Origin: Avena insularis
Lineage: Eukaryota; Streptophyta; Magnoliopsida; Poales; Poaceae
Assembly: GCA_023614405.1 (NCBI GenBank)
Contig: CM042692.1
Span: 118,041,503 to 118,105,502, forward strand
Length of the DNA: 64,000 nucleotides
Direction of reading: 5' to 3'
Part shown: positions 63,083-64,000 of the stretch, piece after piece
How the letters are laid out: each line of letters starts with the position of its first letter
Numbering within the stretch: position 1 is the stretch's first letter
The notes under the pieces: generated by a model
What the model was told of the DNA's origin: nothing
Databases searched by the model: none
What the model saw: the letters and a program-made list of their open reading frames with translations, nothing else
Program-made: the position numbers and the translations under genes

Positions 63083-64000
63083 ATGGCTCCCCTGAGGAGG
63101 GCGAGAGGCCAATCGACGATCCTCGTAGAGAAAAGGGAGAGATCTCGTCGCGAGGCGCTTCTTGCTCTACCATACGCTCAAGCCCTCCCTCTCACCGAGG
63201 CCCAATCTCCCTTGACAATGGCGCCGAATGTTCTAGCAGGCGAGGGCTCCTCCCGGTACGGTCTTATTGTTCTACTTATTCTCCATCTCCCTCTCCATCA
63301 TGATCTTATTCAGCTTCTTCTTGTTTTTCTTCTTCTTCTTTCTCTTCCTCTTCTACGTATTACATGTCGGCCGTGGAGCCAGAATCCACCACGACGGAGG
63401 CGTTGCAAGACCCGTTCGGCCCCGTTCCAAGTCTCAGCGAGGTAGCAAATCTCCACACTGTTATTTCTCCGAGTTGTGATGTGGATTTCTTAGATCATGT
63501 CCGCTCTGCATTGGTTTTTCTTCTTCTTTTGATAGTTGTATTAGTTTTCATGAATATGACTGGACCCTTGGTCTTTCCTTAGTACCACTGTTCATAGTTT
63601 CACTATGGATTTTTTGTGATTAGGATTAGTTTATCGTGGTCATGAATAGATCTCTAGGTCCATTTTTAAGATTGCGGTCAATAGATTCAACGGGGATTTT
63701 TTTATATGTATTAGTATTCACTTGGAACCTAGAGTGTAATTATAGAGTTTCTATTTCAATTAACATGAACGATGCAGTGATCGAAGGCCTAGTACCATGA
63801 CAAGGTGGCCGCGATCAGTGCCAAGATTGACAACCAACATGAGCTTGCACGCTCCCTCACCCAAGCTAATGAGAGCCTACGCAAGCGATTATCTGTGCAG
63901 AAGGAGATCTCGCTAGATTTTGCACGTGACGTCGTGAGGCTGCAGAAAGTGCTGGACCGTAACTTGACCAGGCAAGAACAGGCCATCAAGATAATCAACA
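63083..64000 (+). CDS. Coiled-coil protein of unknown function, 5' part
   Basis: The ATG at 63083 has a strong context (GCCATGGCT) and a C-rich leader with a TATA-like box about 230 bp upstream. Exon 1 reads MAPLRRARGQSTILVEKRER and runs to about 63255, where CCCG|GTACGG is a likely donor. A middle exon encoding EPESTTTEALQDPFGPVPSLSE ends at 63441 before GTAGCA; its start is not resolved. A further exon begins after the acceptor CCTAG at 63792, in phase, with YHDKVAAISAKIDNQHELA, and stays open to the window end (LRKRLSVQKEISLDFA, then LDRNLTRQEQAI). This last exon looks like a coiled coil. The gene continues to the right. I do not recognise the family. Confidence 0.5.

Noticed and set aside
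63267..63582. Hydrophobic plus-strand frames resembling membrane proteins
   Set aside because: They come from a T/C-rich stretch that looks like the pyrimidine tract of an intron between two exons of the coiled-coil gene.
1..64000. tRNA, rRNA or microRNA genes
   Set aside because: No cloverleaf-type box A/B pair, ribosomal segment or long perfect hairpin was recognised by eye. A covariance-model scan would be needed to exclude small ones.

Overview
The window looks like nuclear DNA of a grass, most likely a pooid cereal of the wheat/barley/rye/oat kind. The basis is a Ty1-copia retrotransposon whose LTR opens like the BARE-1/WIS/Angela group, intron-split genes of grass-like families, and megasatellite-like arrays. 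Nothing bacterial was seen. Species is not resolvable by eye.

Layout. (1) 1-596: unique left flank with a possible first exon on the minus strand. (2) 597-19591: satellite array 1, built from interspersed monomers of 39, 43, 48 and 51 bp that share the core gaagaacacacatgcaatgac; it carries a higher-order repeat of about 2.3-2.5 kb. (3) 19597-28122: one full-length Ty1-copia element with two 1.7 kb LTRs and a 5 bp target duplication (GGTCT), inserted inside a satellite monomer. (4) 28123-38370: the same satellite continues (array 2). (5) 38371-42530: unique segment A with a convergent pair of decayed genes, a zf-XS-like gene (+) and a DEDD 3'-5' exonuclease-like gene (-). (6) 42531-51207: array 3, first satellite subfamily type 2 (ccataggtggattgtgaaaa), then type 1 again from about 45326. 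(7) 51208-55347: segment B, a second copy of segment A. (8) 55348-61652: type 2 satellite (array 4). (9) 61653-64000: unique right flank, opening with a third, diverged copy of a short piece of the A/B upstream region, then two divergently oriented genes (an acidic, nuclear-looking protein on the minus strand and a coiled-coil protein on the plus strand that runs off the window).

How it fits together. About 44 kb of the 64 kb is one related satellite family, roughly 950 monomers. Segments A and B, each bounded on the left by type 1 and on the right by type 2 satellite, are best explained by unequal exchange within the satellite that duplicated about 12.8 kb, including the gene pair; the recombinant junction is visible near 45325. 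Both copies of both genes are broken, partly by shared and partly by private lesions; three of the private ones are CAG to TAG stops. Each 48 bp type 1 monomer contains an 8 bp inverted repeat and a CATGCA (RY) motif.

Caution. Three patches of array 1 and many differences between the two LTRs are short changes clustered at CTG/CAG. This looks like consensus error in the assembly, so single-base frameshifts in this window should not be over-read.
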